A stretch of DNA of 64,000 nt from Desulfarculaceae bacterium (lineage in GTDB: Bacteria; Desulfobacterota; Desulfarculia; Desulfarculales; Desulfarculaceae): positions 496,001 to 560,000 of the forward strand of contig JAHLKT010000004.1 of the NCBI GenBank assembly GCA_020444545.1, in the 5' to 3' direction. The notes beneath the pieces were generated by a model. It saw only the letters and a program-made list of their open reading frames with translations. It did no database searches and was not told the origin of the DNA. Shown piece by piece: positions 51,167-59,546 of the stretch. The position numbers and the translations under genes are program-made. The stretch's first letter is position 1. Every line of letters begins with the position of its first letter.

Positions 51167-52855
51167 ATGAGCCAATTCCCTTGGCTGGCCCAGTACGACC
51201 CCCAGGTGCCCGCCCACCTGGACTATCCCCACACCGACCTGTTCCAGCGCCTGGCCGCCACCGCCGACAAGGTGCCCTCGCGGGTGGCCCTGGAGTTCCT
51301 GGGCACCAAGATCACCTACGCCTCCCTGTTCGAGATGGCCGAAACCATGGCGGGCAGCCTGTCCGCCAAGGGCATCAAGCTCGGCGACCGGGTGGCCCTG
51401 CTGATGCCCAACTGCCCCCAGTTCGTGATCTCCTATCTGGCCCTCATGCGCCTGGGGGCCACGGCCATGCTCCTGAACCCGCTCAACGTGGAGCGGGAGC
51501 TGATCTTCAAGTTCAAGGACTCGGGCTCCCGGGCCATCATCGCCCTGGACCTGCTCTCGGGCCGGGTAAACAACATCCGCAAGGAGATCAAGCTGGACCT
51601 GGTGGTCTACACCGGGTTGCAGGACTTTTTGCCCTTCCCCAAAAACCTCTTGTTCCCCATCAAGCGGGCCTTGGACAAGAACATGCCCAAGGTGGTGATT
51701 CCCAAGGACGGGGTCACCTACCGCTTCAAGGAGCTGCTCAAGGGCTCGGCCCGCGCGCCCCAGGTGAGCATCGACCCCGAGTCCATGGCCGCGCTGATCT
51801 ACTCCGGCGGCACCACGGGCATCAGCAAGGGCATCATGCTCTCCCACCGGGCGCTCATCGCCAACCTGAGCCAGGCCTGCGCCTGGGTGCACATGGACTC
51901 GGCCGACTCCATCGTGGCCGTGTTGCCCCTGTTCCACGGCTTCGGCATGAGCGTGTGCATGAACGCGCCCCTGGCCTTCGGCGGCACGGTGATCCTCTTG
52001 CCCCGCTTCGAGGCGGGCCAGGTGCTAAAGACCATCGACCAGGCCAAGCCCAGCCTCTTCGCGGGGGTGCCCACCATGTTCATCGCCCTGAAGGAGCACC
52101 CGGAAATCGACAAGTGCGACCTGAAGAGCCTCAGAGGCATCTTCGTAGGCGCGGCGCCCCTGCCCCTGGCGGTGATGAACGAGTTCGAGCGGCGCACCGG
52201 GGCCAAGCTCATCGAAGGCTACGGCCTCACCGAGGCGGTGACGGCCATCTCCTGCAATCCCCTGGATGGGCAGCAGAAGCCGGGCACCATCGGCATCCCC
52301 TTCCCGGACGTGCAGTGGAAGATCATGGACCTGGACCGGGGCGTCGAGGAGATGCCCCAGGGCGAGGCCGGGGAGATCGTGCTCACCTGCCCGGACCTGA
52401 TGACCGGCTACCTGAACCAGACCGAACTCACCGCCAAGACCATCCGCGACGGCTGGCTCCACACCGGCGACATCGGGGTGATGGACCCCGAGGGCTACAT
52501 CACCATCGTGGACCGCAAGAAGGACCTGGTCATCGTCAGCGGCTTCAACGTGTTCCCCAGCGAGATCGACGAGGTCTTGCACCACCATCCGGCCGTGGCC
52601 GAGGCGGTGGCCGTGGGCCTGCCCCACCCCACCAAGGGCGAGTTCATCAAGGCCTACGTGGTGCTCAAGCGGGACAAAAGCGCCACGCCCCAGGAGATAA
52701 TGGAGTTCTGCCGGGAGAACCTCTCGGCCTACATGGTGCCCAAGGAGGTGGAGATCCGCCAGGAACTGCCCAAGAGCATGATCGGCAAGGTGCTCCGGCG
52801 CAGCCTGCGCGAGGAAGAGGAGGCCAAATGGTCGGCCAAGAAGGGGGATTCCTGA
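51167..52855 (+). CDS. Acyl-CoA ligase (FadD-like, AMP-binding)
   Basis: 562 residues. Activates a carboxylic acid to its CoA thioester via an acyl-AMP. Motifs: YSGGTTGISKGIMLSH (P-loop), LIEGYGLTEAV, GWLHTGDIGVMD, IVSGFNVFPSEIDEVL and the C-terminal catalytic Lys in PKSMIGKVLRR. The length and motifs fit long-chain or aromatic acid ligases; chain specificity cannot be read. Start: the ATG at 51167 is 7 bp after AGAGG, better spaced than the ATG at 51161. Confidence 0.92.
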   Translation: MSQFPWLAQYDPQVPAHLDYPHTDLFQRLAATADKVPSRVALEFLGTKITYASLFEMAETMAGSLSAKGIKLGDRVALLMPNCPQFVISYLALMRLGATAMLLNPLNVERELIFKFKDSGSRAIIALDLLSGRVNNIRKEIKLDLVVYTGLQDFLPFPKNLLFPIKRALDKNMPKVVIPKDGVTYRFKELLKGSARAPQVSIDPESMAALIYSGGTTGISKGIMLSHRALIANLSQACAWVHMDSADSIVAVLPLFHGFGMSVCMNAPLAFGGTVILLPRFEAGQVLKTIDQAKPSLFAGVPTMFIALKEHPEIDKCDLKSLRGIFVGAAPLPLAVMNEFERRTGAKLIEGYGLTEAVTAISCNPLDGQQKPGTIGIPFPDVQWKIMDLDRGVEEMPQGEAGEIVLTCPDLMTGYLNQTELTAKTIRDGWLHTGDIGVMDPEGYITIVDRKKDLVIVSGFNVFPSEIDEVLHHHPAVAEAVAVGLPHPTKGEFIKAYVVLKRDKSATPQEIMEFCRENLSAYMVPKEVEIRQELPKSMIGKVLRRSLREEEEAKWSAKKGDS

Positions 52856-53029
52856 GAAAAAAGCCGGGTTTGACAGTGGCCGGTCCCTGCGGTTTACTTA
52901 AAGGCTAACTGCAAGATGTTCTGGGGCCGGCCGCCAAGGGGGGGCCGGCCTCCCTTGCAGGCTTAAGGAATCCGGAGCGCCGTATTGCCCCCGGCGCAAT
53001 TCACAAATTTTTCTCTATGTGAGGTCAAT

Positions 53030-54082
53030 ATGTATAAGGTTATGGTCTTCATCGACGGCACCTGGCTCTACCGCACCCTGCCCCGCCTGGCCGAGCAAAG
53101 CGGCAAAAGCGAGTTCAAGATCGACTACGGCGTGCTGCCCCGGGTGGTGGCCCGCGAGCTCAGCGAGCGCCTGGGGGTGGGCATCGAAGGGATCGACGTG
53201 GTGCGCAGCCACATCTTCGCCAGCCTGCCCACCAACTACGACTCCCTGGACGAGAGCCTGATCACCCGCCAGAACGAGTTCTACAAGCTCCTCAGGGAGG
53301 ACTATCACTACGAGACCGAGCTGTTCAACATCGACTTCCGGGGCCGCCGGGTGCGCCACAGCGACCGCGGCCCGGAGGACAACTTCCAGCCCCGCGAGAA
53401 GTGCGTGGACATCGCCCTGGCCTCCAAGATGCTCTATCAGGCGGCCATGCCCTTTGGCATGGACATCGCCGTGGCCGTGCTTGGCGACCGCGACTTCACC
53501 CCGGTACTCAACACCGTGCGCCAGCTCGGCAAGCGGGTGGCCGTGGTGAGCGTGCGCTCCTCCTGCGCCCAGGAGCTGGCCGACCCCGAGGACCGCGAGG
53601 GGGTGAAGGACTACGACGTGATCTGGATGGACGACCTCATCGAGGAGCTGGAGCTGCGCTACGAGCCCCAGTGGCTGGAGTGCCAGTCCCCGGACCACGA
53701 GGGCGACCGCGCCTTCCAGACCACCTACCGCCCCCGCCGGGGCGAGCCGGTCTATTGCGACGCCTGCCGCCAGGCCTACTCCCAGCGGCGCTCCAACGGG
53801 GTGTACCTCGAGGAGACCGAGGAAGAGTACGACTACGGCCCCCAGGCCGGGCTGCCGGTGATCGGCGAGACCCTGGACGGGGTGGTGGAGTTCAAGAAGG
53901 ATGACAAGGGCTACGGCTTCGTGACCACCGACGACGGGGTCAGCTTCTTCTTCCACCTCTCGGACCTGGAAGACCTGGACTTCGAGAACCTGGTCGAGGG
54001 CCAGGCGGTGGTCTTCGAGGTCAAGACCCTGCCTTCGGGCGGCAAGGCCGGAGCGGCCGAGAACGTGCGCGCCGGCGACTAG
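53030..54082 (+). CDS. NYN-domain nuclease-like protein with zinc ribbon and cold-shock domain
   Basis: 350 residues, start ATG 53030 after GAGG. N-terminal NYN/PIN-like domain with acidic metal-site residues Asp9 (VFIDGTWLY), Asp127 (KCVDIALASKML) and Asp153/Asp155 (LGDRDFTPVL). A central Cys-containing segment (LECQSPDHEG; VYCDACRQAY) may bind zinc. The C-terminus is a cold-shock domain with RNP motifs KGYGFV and VSFFFHLSDL. Domain order suggests an RNA-binding endoribonuclease. A terminator follows. Confidence 0.87.
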   Translation: MYKVMVFIDGTWLYRTLPRLAEQSGKSEFKIDYGVLPRVVARELSERLGVGIEGIDVVRSHIFASLPTNYDSLDESLITRQNEFYKLLREDYHYETELFNIDFRGRRVRHSDRGPEDNFQPREKCVDIALASKMLYQAAMPFGMDIAVAVLGDRDFTPVLNTVRQLGKRVAVVSVRSSCAQELADPEDREGVKDYDVIWMDDLIEELELRYEPQWLECQSPDHEGDRAFQTTYRPRRGEPVYCDACRQAYSQRRSNGVYLEETEEEYDYGPQAGLPVIGETLDGVVEFKKDDKGYGFVTTDDGVSFFFHLSDLEDLDFENLVEGQAVVFEVKTLPSGGKAGAAENVRAGD

Positions 54083-54107
54083 GCTCCGACCAAAAGCAGC
54101 TACCCCA

Positions 54108-54135
54108 GGGGAGGCCTCGCGCCTCCCCTTTTCTT
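54108..54135 (+). terminator. Terminator after the NYN/cold-shock gene
   Basis: GGGGAGGC-CTCGC-GCCTCCCC followed by TTTTCTT, 26 bp after the stop codon. Confidence 0.88.
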
Positions 54136-54191
54136 GTGCCCCCGGCCTCGTGGCATACTAAACAGAGCCGGTTAAACGGGAGGGGCAAGTC

Positions 54192-54902
54192 ATGCGCAAG
54201 TTTATCTGGATCGGGGTCCTGGTGGTGCTGCTGGCCGCGGCCGGAGTGGCCTATTACGCCTTCAGCAACCTGGACAGCTTTGCCAAGGGCTTCATCGAAA
54301 AGGCGGGCAGCCAGGCCCTGGGCGTGGCGGTGAAGGTGGACAGCGTGAACCTCCAGCTCTCTGAGCGCCAGGCCACGGTGAAGGGTTTGACCGTGGCCAA
54401 CCCGCCGGGCTACTCCAGCCAACCGGCCATGAGCTTCGCCAGCATCACCGTGCAGGTGGGCGAGGGCGACGCAAACATCAAGAAGATAGAGGCCATCAAC
54501 CCCAAGATACGGGTGGAGCTCAAAGGCAAAGAGAACAACCTGAGCCAGCTCCAGGCCCAGGCCAAAAAGGCGGAGGGCAAGCCGTCCCCATCCGCCGCCA
54601 AGAAGGACGACCCGGTGTTTTCCATCGGCCTGCTCCGGGTGCAAGGGGCCCAGGCCACCATCACCGGCCCGGACCTCAAGCAGCCGGTGGACCTGGGAGT
54701 GCGCGATCTGGAGATGAAGAACCTCAAGGGCACCGCCTCCCAGATCGCGGGCCAGGTCTTCGACCGCCTGCTGGGCATAACCCTGGAAAAGGCGGCCAGC
54801 GTGGCGGTGCAGCGGGGCCTGGGCCAGATCATCAACAAGGAGGCGGGCTACGGCTCCGAGGTGACCAACTTCCTGGAGAAGCTGGGCGGGGTCAAAAAGT
54901 AG
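54192..54902 (+). CDS. AsmA-like membrane-anchored periplasmic protein
   Basis: 236 residues: one N-terminal transmembrane helix (IWIGVLVVLLAAAGVAYYAF), then an extended beta-rich region with the AsmA/DUF748 pattern (VAVKVDSVNLQLSERQATVKG, SFASITVQVGEG, INPKIRVELKGKENN). Related proteins lie at the inner membrane and take part in envelope lipid transport or assembly, but are usually longer; this one would be a short member. Ribosome site GGGAGGGG. Confidence 0.78.
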   Translation: MRKFIWIGVLVVLLAAAGVAYYAFSNLDSFAKGFIEKAGSQALGVAVKVDSVNLQLSERQATVKGLTVANPPGYSSQPAMSFASITVQVGEGDANIKKIEAINPKIRVELKGKENNLSQLQAQAKKAEGKPSPSAAKKDDPVFSIGLLRVQGAQATITGPDLKQPVDLGVRDLEMKNLKGTASQIAGQVFDRLLGITLEKAASVAVQRGLGQIINKEAGYGSEVTNFLEKLGGVKK

Positions 54903-54936
54903 GCCGCGAGGCCACCGCCAAACCCGCACAAAAAAT

Positions 54937-54974
54937 CAGGCCGCCGGCATTCAGCGCCGGAGGCCTGCTTTCTT
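54937..54974 (+). terminator. Terminator after the AsmA-like gene
   Basis: CAGGCC with inner CCGGC pairs with GCCGG and GGCCTG, followed by CTTTCTT, 35 bp after the stop codon. Confidence 0.7.
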
Positions 54975-55022
54975 CTGGCAAGAATCTTTTAGGCAAGTAA
55001 GCGAGAAAGAAGCCCAACCCAT

Positions 55023-55144
55023 GCGGCACAGCCAGGCGTGGCTAGGCAAGGCGTCCGCCGAGCGACAGCCGGAGGCGTAGCCTGAGCTACGTCGAGGCTG
55101 GAGCGATGGCGGCAACGCAGCATAGCCGCGTCTGGCGAAGCCGC
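55023..55144. repeat. 122-bp symmetrical palindromic element
   Basis: The arms are centred on one point: GCGGC/GCCGC at the ends, GCCAGGCGTGGCTA (55031-55044) against TAGCCGCGTCTGGC (55123-55136), and GTAGC-CTGA-GCTAC (55077-55090) in the middle. The interior is GC-rich and partly complementary. It fills the space between the terminator at 54974 and the aldo/keto reductase stop. It could be a REP/BIME-like mobile repeat or a structured RNA; no second copy is in the window. Confidence 0.65.
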
Positions 55145-56188
55145 CTATTTATTCAACTCGGAAATAAACTGGCGATACTCGCCCAGTATCTCTTGCAGCA
55201 TTTCCGGAATGGGCAGCTCGTAGGGGCAGCGCTCTTCGCACTCGCCGCATTGCAGGCAGTTCTCCACCTCCTGGATGGCCTTGCCCGACATGGCGGCCAG
55301 CTCCTGGGGCGGGAAGCGCCTGCGCTGGGAGCGGAAGAGCATGGCCATGGGGATGTCGATGCCGTTGGGGCAAGGCATGCAGTAGCCGCAGCGGTGGCAG
55401 AAGCGGCTGCCCAGCTCGGCCCGGATGGCGGCCATGGCCATCAGGTCCGCCTCGTTCAGCGGCCGGCGCTGGGCGTAGAGCCCCGCGATTTCCTCCAGCT
55501 CGCTCATGGCCTGGATGCCCGGGATGGGCACCACGCCGGAGAGCCTTTGCAGCCAGCGGAAGCACAAATCAGCCCGCTCCAGCAGCCCGCCGCCCAGGGG
55601 CTTCATGCCGATGCAGCCCATGCCCCGCTCCTTGGCGGCGGCGAAGACCCTGGCGGCGGCTTGGTCCTCCACGAAGTTGCAGGCGAACTGGATGGTGGCG
55701 AACTTGCCGGTCTCGATGGCCGCCAGGGCCACGTCCGGGTGGTGCGAGGACAGGCCGATGTGCCTGACCCTGCCCTCCTGCTGGGCCTTGAGCGCCGTCT
55801 GGTAGGCCCCGTCCGGGGCCAGCACCTGCTCCAGCACCTCGGGCTTGGCCACGTTGTGCAGCTGGTACAGGTCCAAATAATCGGTGCGCAGGTTCGTGAG
55901 GGTCTGGGCCAGGTCCTCGGCGGCGGTGGCCGCGTCGCGGCCCATGGTCTTGGAAGCCAGAACTATCTCTTGGCGCCGGCCTTCCAGGGCCAGGCCCATC
56001 TTGTTCTCGCTGTCGCCATAGAGCCGCGCGGTGTCGAAGAAGTTGACGCCCAGATCCAGGGCGCGGTGGATGATGGCTATGGCCTCGCGCTGGGGCACCC
56101 GGGTCAGCGGTATGCCGCCGAAGCCGATTTCGGAGACCGTGAGGCCGGTGTCGCCCAGGGTGGTTTGCTTTAACGATGATGCAGGCAT
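55145..56188 (-). CDS. Aldo/keto reductase with two [4Fe-4S] motifs
   Basis: 347 residues. N-terminal aldo/keto reductase barrel with the tetrad in FFDTARLYGDSE (Asp, Tyr), LASKTM (Lys) and YQLHNV (His). The C-terminus adds ferredoxin-like cysteines: CHRCGYCMPCPNGIDI and CLQCGECEERCPYELPI. Fe-S AKRs of this kind are common in anaerobes and may link NAD(P)H to a low-potential carrier. Last gene of the leftward cluster. Its first 26 bases nearly duplicate the start of the tautomerase gene at 10287, so the natural N-terminus may begin a few codons later. Confidence 0.92.
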   Translation of the reverse strand: MPASSLKQTTLGDTGLTVSEIGFGGIPLTRVPQREAIAIIHRALDLGVNFFDTARLYGDSENKMGLALEGRRQEIVLASKTMGRDAATAAEDLAQTLTNLRTDYLDLYQLHNVAKPEVLEQVLAPDGAYQTALKAQQEGRVRHIGLSSHHPDVALAAIETGKFATIQFACNFVEDQAAARVFAAAKERGMGCIGMKPLGGGLLERADLCFRWLQRLSGVVPIPGIQAMSELEEIAGLYAQRRPLNEADLMAMAAIRAELGSRFCHRCGYCMPCPNGIDIPMAMLFRSQRRRFPPQELAAMSGKAIQEVENCLQCGECEERCPYELPIPEMLQEILGEYRQFISELNK

Positions 56189-56192
56189 TGTG
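56167..56192 (-). repeat. 26-bp start region shared with the tautomerase gene, copy 2
   Basis: Covers the first codons of the aldo/keto reductase (MPASSLK) and 4 upstream bases. Compared with 10265-10291 one base is missing. The match ends immediately after, so only the start region is shared. Confidence 0.85.
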
Positions 56193-56259
56193 TTTCTAGC
56201 CGATCTTGCTTATGCGTATTCATGGATGATGTGGCCGGTGGAGCGGCAAACGCTGGGTT

Positions 56260-57039
56260 CTAGGCCCCCTCCCGCGCCGCGATCAGCGCCGCGCCCAAGG
56301 CCCCCACGATCTGGGGCTCGTCGGGCACCGAGATTTCCACGCCCAGGCGCTCGGACATCAAGGCCACCACGCCCTGGTTCTTGGCCACCCCGCCGGACAT
56401 GATCACCCGCTCTTTCACGCCCGTGGTGCCGGTCATGGCCGCCACCCGGTTCACCACCGCGCGGTGCAGGCCCTTGATGATCTGGGGGATGGGCTGGTTC
56501 TTGGCCACCAACGAGACCACCTCGCTCTCGGCGAACACGGTGCACACGCTGGAGATGGCCACCTCGCCCTCGGCACCCAGGCTAAGGCGGCCCAGGTCGT
56601 CCAGGCCCACCCCCAGCTTGACCGCCATCACCTCCAGAAAGCGTCCCGTCCCGGCGGCGCACTTGTCGTTCATCACGAAGTCCACCACCTTGCCGCCATC
56701 GCCCAGGCGGATCACCTTGGAGTCCTGCCCGCCGATGTCTACCACCGTGCCCACGTCCGGGAACAGGGTGTGAGCCCCCAGGGCGTGGCAGGTGATCTCG
56801 GTGACCTTCTTGCCCGCGCCAGGCACGGCGGCCCGGCCATAGCCGGTGGCCACGGTGAAGGCGATCTGCCCGGGCTCCAGCCCTGCCCGCTCCAGGGCGG
56901 TGTTCAGGGCGGCCTCGGCCGCGTTGGTGCTGTGGGCCCCGGTCTCGGTGACCGCCCAGCCCTTGATGCCCCCGGCCGCGTCCACGATGACCGCGTCGCT
57001 GCTCAGGGAGCCTACGTCTATGCCGGCGAAAAAGGACAT
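56260..57039 (-). CDS. 2-hydroxyacyl-CoA dehydratase/benzoyl-CoA reductase activase
   Basis: 259 residues, ASKHA-fold ATPase that injects electrons into its partner with ATP hydrolysis. GIDVGSLSSDAVIVD (phosphate 1), DIGGQDSKVI, the cluster cysteines in NDKCAAGTGRFLEVMA and SSVCTVFAESEVVSLV, and IMSGGVAKN are present. A dimer would share one [4Fe-4S] cluster. It belongs to the two subunits at 58227 and 59543. Confidence 0.94.
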   Translation of the reverse strand: MSFFAGIDVGSLSSDAVIVDAAGGIKGWAVTETGAHSTNAAEAALNTALERAGLEPGQIAFTVATGYGRAAVPGAGKKVTEITCHALGAHTLFPDVGTVVDIGGQDSKVIRLGDGGKVVDFVMNDKCAAGTGRFLEVMAVKLGVGLDDLGRLSLGAEGEVAISSVCTVFAESEVVSLVAKNQPIPQIIKGLHRAVVNRVAAMTGTTGVKERVIMSGGVAKNQGVVALMSERLGVEISVPDEPQIVGALGAALIAAREGA

Positions 57040-57069
57040 GCTGTCTCTCTTATGCTGTGGAAGCCGCCC

Positions 57070-57606
57070 TTAACAAGCCGGCGCTTCGTCCATCTTGAAG
57101 GCCTTGAACAAAATGCCGTCGGCCACCATGTTGGTGCCCTGCACCGTGGCCTCGAACACCTCGCGCTCGCTCCAGCCCAGCTCCTTGAGCCGGGCCATGT
57201 CCTCGGCGCTCACCTCTTCCGGGGTCTTCACCGCCTTAAGCACGAACATGAGCAGGGCCTTGTCCGCCTCGGCCAGGGGCGCGCTCTCCGGGTCGGCGAT
57301 CACCTTGGCCGCCGCGTCCTCGTCCAGGATGCCCACCGCGGCCAGCACCTTGGTATTCAGGGAGATGCAGTAGTAGTACTTGAGCTCCTCGGCCACCAAC
57401 ATGCGGATGAGGGCCAGCAGGCCGGGGCTCAGGCGGGACTGCCCCCGGAAGTAGCCGATCACCTGGCCCTTGATGGCGGCCAGGTCCGGCGACACGCTGT
57501 ACATCTGCATGGGCGCGGGCACCATGCCGATGCCCGCGAATACGTCGTAAGCCTCTTTTACCTTGCCCTGGGCCTCTTCCGGGGTCACGGTCTTGATAAT
57601 GGGCAT
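57070..57606 (-). CDS. CMD/AhpD-like protein, copy 1
   Basis: 178 residues from ATG 57606, carboxymuconolactone decarboxylase/AhpD-like helical fold. Family core: LLALIRMLVAEELKYYYCIS. The usual CxxC redox pair is reduced to a single Cys, so peroxidase-type redox activity is doubtful. Strong paralogue of the gene at 57663, including long stretches of identical DNA, which indicates a recent tandem duplication. Role in the cluster unknown. Confidence 0.85.
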   Translation of the reverse strand: MPIIKTVTPEEAQGKVKEAYDVFAGIGMVPAPMQMYSVSPDLAAIKGQVIGYFRGQSRLSPGLLALIRMLVAEELKYYYCISLNTKVLAAVGILDEDAAAKVIADPESAPLAEADKALLMFVLKAVKTPEEVSAEDMARLKELGWSEREVFEATVQGTNMVADGILFKAFKMDEAPAC

Positions 57607-57662
57607 GATCCCTCCGAACAAAAGATAATTGTCTCGAACCGTTCGCGGGGCCGGGCCGCCGC

Positions 57663-58202
57663 TCAGCAGGCGGGCGCGCCGTCGTCCATTTTGAAGGCCT
57701 TGAACAAGATGCCATCCACCACCATGCCCGCCCCGTGCACCGTGGCGTCGAGGATGTCCCGGTCGCTCCAACCCAGCTCGCGCAGGGCCTGCATGTCCTC
57801 GGCGCTTACCTCTTCCGGCGTCTTGACCGCCTTGAGCACGAACAGGAGCATGGCCTTGTCTTTGTCTCCCAGGGGCGCGCCGGCCGGGTCGGCCAGCACC
57901 TTGGCGGCCGCGTCCTCGTCCATGATGCCGATGGTTTTGAGAAGCTCGCGGTTCATGGAGATGCAGTAATAGTACTTGAGCTCTTCGGCCACCAGCATAC
58001 GGATCAGGGCCAAGAGACCCAGGCTCAGATTGGGATGCTGCACGTAGTATCCCATCAACTGGGTGCGCACCCCCATCCACTCGGGGGAGGAGGAGTACAT
58101 CTGCATGGGCGCGGGCACCGCGCCCATGGGCGCGAAAATATCGTAAGCCTCTTTTACCTTGCCCTGGGCCTCTTCCGGGGCGACGGTCTTGATGATGGGC
58201 AT
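57663..58202 (-). CDS. CMD/AhpD-like protein, copy 2
   Basis: 179 residues. Same fold and single Cys as copy 1 (LLALIRMLVAEELKYYYCIS again identical). Starts MPIIKTVAPEEAQGKVKEAYD, copy 1 MPIIKTVTPEEAQGKVKEAYD. Lies between the dehydratase-type subunits and copy 1; 24 bp after the subunit gene at 58227 and probably cotranscribed. Confidence 0.85.
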   Translation of the reverse strand: MPIIKTVAPEEAQGKVKEAYDIFAPMGAVPAPMQMYSSSPEWMGVRTQLMGYYVQHPNLSLGLLALIRMLVAEELKYYYCISMNRELLKTIGIMDEDAAAKVLADPAGAPLGDKDKAMLLFVLKAVKTPEEVSAEDMQALRELGWSDRDILDATVHGAGMVVDGILFKAFKMDDGAPAC

Positions 58203-58226
58203 TCGGCTCTCCTTGCGGTTGAATAT

Positions 58227-59546
58227 CTAGGCCGCTTCCAGGGCCTCGAAAAAGGCCTCCAAGCGGGTGAGGGCCTGTTCCTCGCTAAAGTAACGGTAGT
58301 CGGTGATGTCCGCCTCGATGACCACGGCGGGTATGCCCAGGCGCTCGCTGAGGATGCGCTTCAAGTCGTACTGCCCCAGGGAGTAAGGCTTGCAGGAGCG
58401 GGCCGAGTGCACCACCAGGCCGTCCACCGCGTAATCCTCGACCATCTTGGCCATGAGGTTCAGCCGGTGCTCCAGGTTGTTGTTCAGGATCACCAGGGAG
58501 TAGGTCTTGGCCAGGGACTCGAAGGGCCGGCTCATGTCCAAATGCTGGATGGTCTCGGCCCAGGCGTTGGTATAGGTGGCGGCCACGAAGTTCATGCCCC
58601 GCGCCGCGAAGAGCTCGGAGAAGTCGCGCACCTTGTACCAGATGGCGATGTTGTCCCACATGAGCCGCTTACGCTCGTTGGTAATGGCCCCAATCCCGGC
58701 CCGCACCCGCTCCAAAAGCTCGGCGTAGAGGATCTCGTAATACTCCCTGGCCACGGGCAATCCGCGCAGGCTCACCACCGGGGCCAGGTGCACGAAGGCG
58801 TCGAAGATGGTCATGGGAGCGGGCTTGGCCTTCATGGTCTCCAGGCACAGGCCCCACAGCTCGCTGGTGGATTTGCTCAGCTCGGCCACGGCCATGAAGC
58901 GCTCCATGTCAAAGGACCGGCCCGCCGCTTTTTCCAGCACCGGGATCATGTCCTTGATCTGGCCCTTCATGTAGTCGATGTCGTCGTCCTTGATCTCGCC
59001 GTAGTTGAAGGGCGTGTCGAACATCACCAAGGGCACGCCGTAGCGGTGAGCCATGACCTTGTACCAGTACACCACGGTCTGGCAGATGTTGTTGGAGCAG
59101 AACAACAGGTCAGGCTTGGGCAGCCGCCCAGCCGGGGTCTTGCCGCTTAGCATGTGCCCCAGGTCCACCCGGGCGTAGGAGCACAGATCCGCTGAGTAGC
59201 CCTCGTCCTCGGCCACCTGGCACAGCTCGGGCCCCATCTTCTGGGCCCCGCACAGGGCCCCGTGGTTCTCGGGGTAGATGGTGTAGAAGTCCAGGGCCCG
59301 TAAGAGCTCCACCGGCGCGCCCGAGGTGACCCAGGCCACCGGCTTGGCACCCGGGGCGAAACGCGCCAAATAGTAGTGGCGCATCATGATCTCTTTGAGC
59401 CGCGCGGCGCACTTGAGGGGAGGCCCGAAATCGGGGTTGGCCTTGCGTGGGCCCCGCTTGCCCTTCATGGCCTTTTGCAGGCTCAGCATGGCCGGAAAGC
59501 CCAGGTCCTTCATGAAGCTCAGTTTGGCCTTGGCGCTCAGGCTCAT
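58227..59546 (-). CDS. 2-hydroxyacyl-CoA dehydratase/benzoyl-CoA reductase subunit, BcrB/HgdB type
   Basis: 439 residues. The family beginning is clear: PVAWVTSGAPVELLRALDFYTIYPENHGALCG, with a conserved Cys, then FCSNNICQTVVYWYK and VVHSARSCKPYSLGQYDLKR, giving the cysteines for a [4Fe-4S] cluster. It pairs with the 364-residue subunit by a 4-bp ATGA overlap. Dehydratases act on 2-hydroxyacyl-CoA; benzoyl-CoA reductases of the same family reduce aromatic rings. Sequence alone does not separate the two; the YPENHG form resembles BcrB. Confidence 0.88.
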   Translation of the reverse strand: MSLSAKAKLSFMKDLGFPAMLSLQKAMKGKRGPRKANPDFGPPLKCAARLKEIMMRHYYLARFAPGAKPVAWVTSGAPVELLRALDFYTIYPENHGALCGAQKMGPELCQVAEDEGYSADLCSYARVDLGHMLSGKTPAGRLPKPDLLFCSNNICQTVVYWYKVMAHRYGVPLVMFDTPFNYGEIKDDDIDYMKGQIKDMIPVLEKAAGRSFDMERFMAVAELSKSTSELWGLCLETMKAKPAPMTIFDAFVHLAPVVSLRGLPVAREYYEILYAELLERVRAGIGAITNERKRLMWDNIAIWYKVRDFSELFAARGMNFVAATYTNAWAETIQHLDMSRPFESLAKTYSLVILNNNLEHRLNLMAKMVEDYAVDGLVVHSARSCKPYSLGQYDLKRILSERLGIPAVVIEADITDYRYFSEEQALTRLEAFFEALEAA

